A DNA stretch of 64,000 bases from CAIMMJ01 sp037131955 (lineage in GTDB: Bacteria > Bacteroidota > Bacteroidia > UBA4408). The notes below the pieces were generated by a model, which saw nothing but the letters and a program-made list of their open reading frames with translations, ran no database searches and was not told the origin of the DNA. Made by a program: the position numbers and the translations under genes. This document shows, piece by piece, positions 63,187-64,000 of this stretch (the stretch's first letter is position 1; each line of letters opens with the position of its first letter). The stretch is from assembly GCA_037131955.1 (NCBI GenBank), contig JBAXQC010000002.1, positions 1 through 64,000 on the forward strand, given 5' to 3'.

Positions 63187-64000
63187 ATGAATAAAAAAAT
63201 AATTTTTGGAATTACTTGTTGCTTGGCATTGGTAACATTTACAAAAAAGACTAAGGCACAAATAATTAGAGGAATTGCATCTCCAATTACCCTACAAATG
63301 GGAGCAACGGAAGTGTTGTTAAGCGATTATGTTGTGGATGTTTCAATTATTGATTCAGTAACTGTGCATCCTTCTATGAAAAAAAATTATGTGGCTAAAA
63401 CCAGTAAAGTTGTAATCCTCCCAAACCCAACAAAAGTGCCAGTTCTTAGCGTAATGAGAGTTTGGAGCAAAGGAAAGAGCGAAGAAATTCTGGTTCAAAA
63501 ATCAAGAAAAGAAATAAAAGTTATTGCTTTTGATGCAAAAGGTAAAGAGTATAAAAAAGTTTCCATTGCCGGTGATTTTAATTCTTGGAGTGCAGACAAA
63601 ACCCCTTTAAATTTTAACAATGGAAAATGGATAGGAATTTTAAACTTAAATCCTGGCAGTTACTCATACCAAATGGTTTTAGATGGCAAGTGGAGCATAG
63701 ATAGAAACAACAAAGATTCTGTTTCTAATGGATCTGGTGCATATAATTCTTTATTGAAAATTGGAAAACCATTTGAAATTTATCCAAGCATTATGACTGA
63801 TAAATTAGTAGGAAATACTGTTTATATTAAACCTGTAAACAGAATGCCTTCTGATACTATTATTGCGTTCCTAAACAATCAAACGTTAGAAAGCGGAGCT
63901 GTAAAAAAAGATTCTTTGGGCTTTTCTATTCAGGTAAATTCAACTGCCAAAGGAGTAAATTGGCTGCGAATTTTTAGTTACAACAGAATAGGAGCAAGTA
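63187..64000 (+). CDS. 5' part of a CBM48-containing glycoside hydrolase (alpha-amylase family)
   Basis: The frame is open from the ATG at 63187 to the window end (271 residues read). It has a signal peptide (1-24, ending KAQ), an N-terminal Ig-like region (~30-105), and a CBM48/AMPK-like glycogen-binding domain near 108-192 (SIAGDFNSW, PGSYSYQMVLDGKW). This N-terminal order is seen in secreted alpha-amylases and neopullulanases that bind starch or glycogen; the catalytic barrel lies outside the window. The start has no clear promoter; only 63 nt separate it from the PhaJ-like ATG. Confidence 0.85.
   Translation, partial: MNKKIIFGITCCLALVTFTKKTKAQIIRGIASPITLQMGATEVLLSDYVVDVSIIDSVTVHPSMKKNYVAKTSKVVILPNPTKVPVLSVMRVWSKGKSEEILVQKSRKEIKVIAFDAKGKEYKKVSIAGDFNSWSADKTPLNFNNGKWIGILNLNPGSYSYQMVLDGKWSIDRNNKDSVSNGSGAYNSLLKIGKPFEIYPSIMTDKLVGNTVYIKPVNRMPSDTIIAFLNNQTLESGAVKKDSLGFSIQVNSTAKGVNWLRIFSYNRIGAS

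Noticed and set aside
1..64000. CRISPR arrays, tRNAs, rRNAs, prophage or insertion sequences
   Set aside because: No regularly spaced repeats, cloverleaf sequences, rRNA motifs, transposases, integrases or terminal inverted repeats were seen on either strand.

Overview
The window is A/T-rich DNA from a member of the Bacteroidota. The evidence is mutually consistent: four secreted proteins with C-terminal type IX secretion (T9SS) sorting domains; Bacteroidota family genes (DUF4199, DUF4397, DUF4783, DUF2027-Smr, DUF7033, S46 dipeptidyl peptidase, VPxxYF-repeat membrane protein); no regular Shine-Dalgarno sites; and many promoters of the Bacteroidota form TTTG-N19-TAnnTTTG. Genus cannot be read from the sequence. 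Most of the window is chromosomal housekeeping and cell-envelope DNA. I see no rRNA, tRNA, CRISPR array, prophage or insertion sequence.

Layout. 1-10 kb: a broken thioesterase start, a T9SS protein, a B12-type radical SAM enzyme, a WD40 protein, an OmpA-like lipoprotein, a DUF4143 ATPase behind a palindrome, a DUF4199 protein, Rho and MazG. 9.5-17.6 kb: an M28 peptidase, the operon dNK / S46 peptidase / RmlD-like reductase, and the operon DUF7935-like / GH3-like / beta-propeller-like protein. 17.7-23.7 kb: a heavy-metal efflux operon (small exported protein, CzcA-type pump fused to its outer-membrane channel, lipoprotein adaptor) with an operator-like inverted repeat on its promoter. 23.8-27 kb: DUF4783, NadC, YihY/BrkB and an orphan ABC ATPase. 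27-31.9 kb: DUF4199 / glycosyltransferase / FAH hydrolase; the SRP (4.5S) RNA gene with a consensus promoter and terminators; a DUF4397 T9SS protein; a ZIP transporter with a methyltransferase.

32-35 kb: a four-gene ECF sigma cassette (sigma factor; membrane protein with four exact 26-residue repeats, a likely anti-sigma; Spy/CpxP-like protein; beta-barrel). 35-46.9 kb: Smr/DUF2027, an ICMT-like methyltransferase, a START-like protein, an LptF/G permease, a PlsC-like acyltransferase, the operon ligA / DUF6913-like / dapA / polysaccharide deacetylase, and a DUF885 lipoprotein. 47-53 kb: FtsY, RibH (start codon directly behind a terminator), a TPR membrane protein, an MsbA-like ABC exporter, a VapBC-type toxin-antitoxin locus with a frameshifted toxin, an unknown gene and a Nudix CoA pyrophosphatase. 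53-56.4 kb: an operon of M42-like peptidase, efflux adaptor, AAA_28 NTPase and a Kazal-T9SS protein. 56.4-64 kb: an overlapping SGNH / SGNH / MBOAT operon (probable O-acetylation of a surface polymer), a PKD-T9SS protein, phaJ-phaB-like genes, and the 5' part of a CBM48 glycoside hydrolase cut by the window end.

Several starts were moved by combining homology with the position of the -7 element (WD40, DUF4143, M28, nadC, ligA, phaJ). At least four genes appear to use TTG. The best candidates for new biology are the 26-residue repeat protein of the sigma cassette, the two palindromes placed on promoters, the terminator abutting ribH, and the tendency for -7 elements to sit only 4-10 nt from the start codon.
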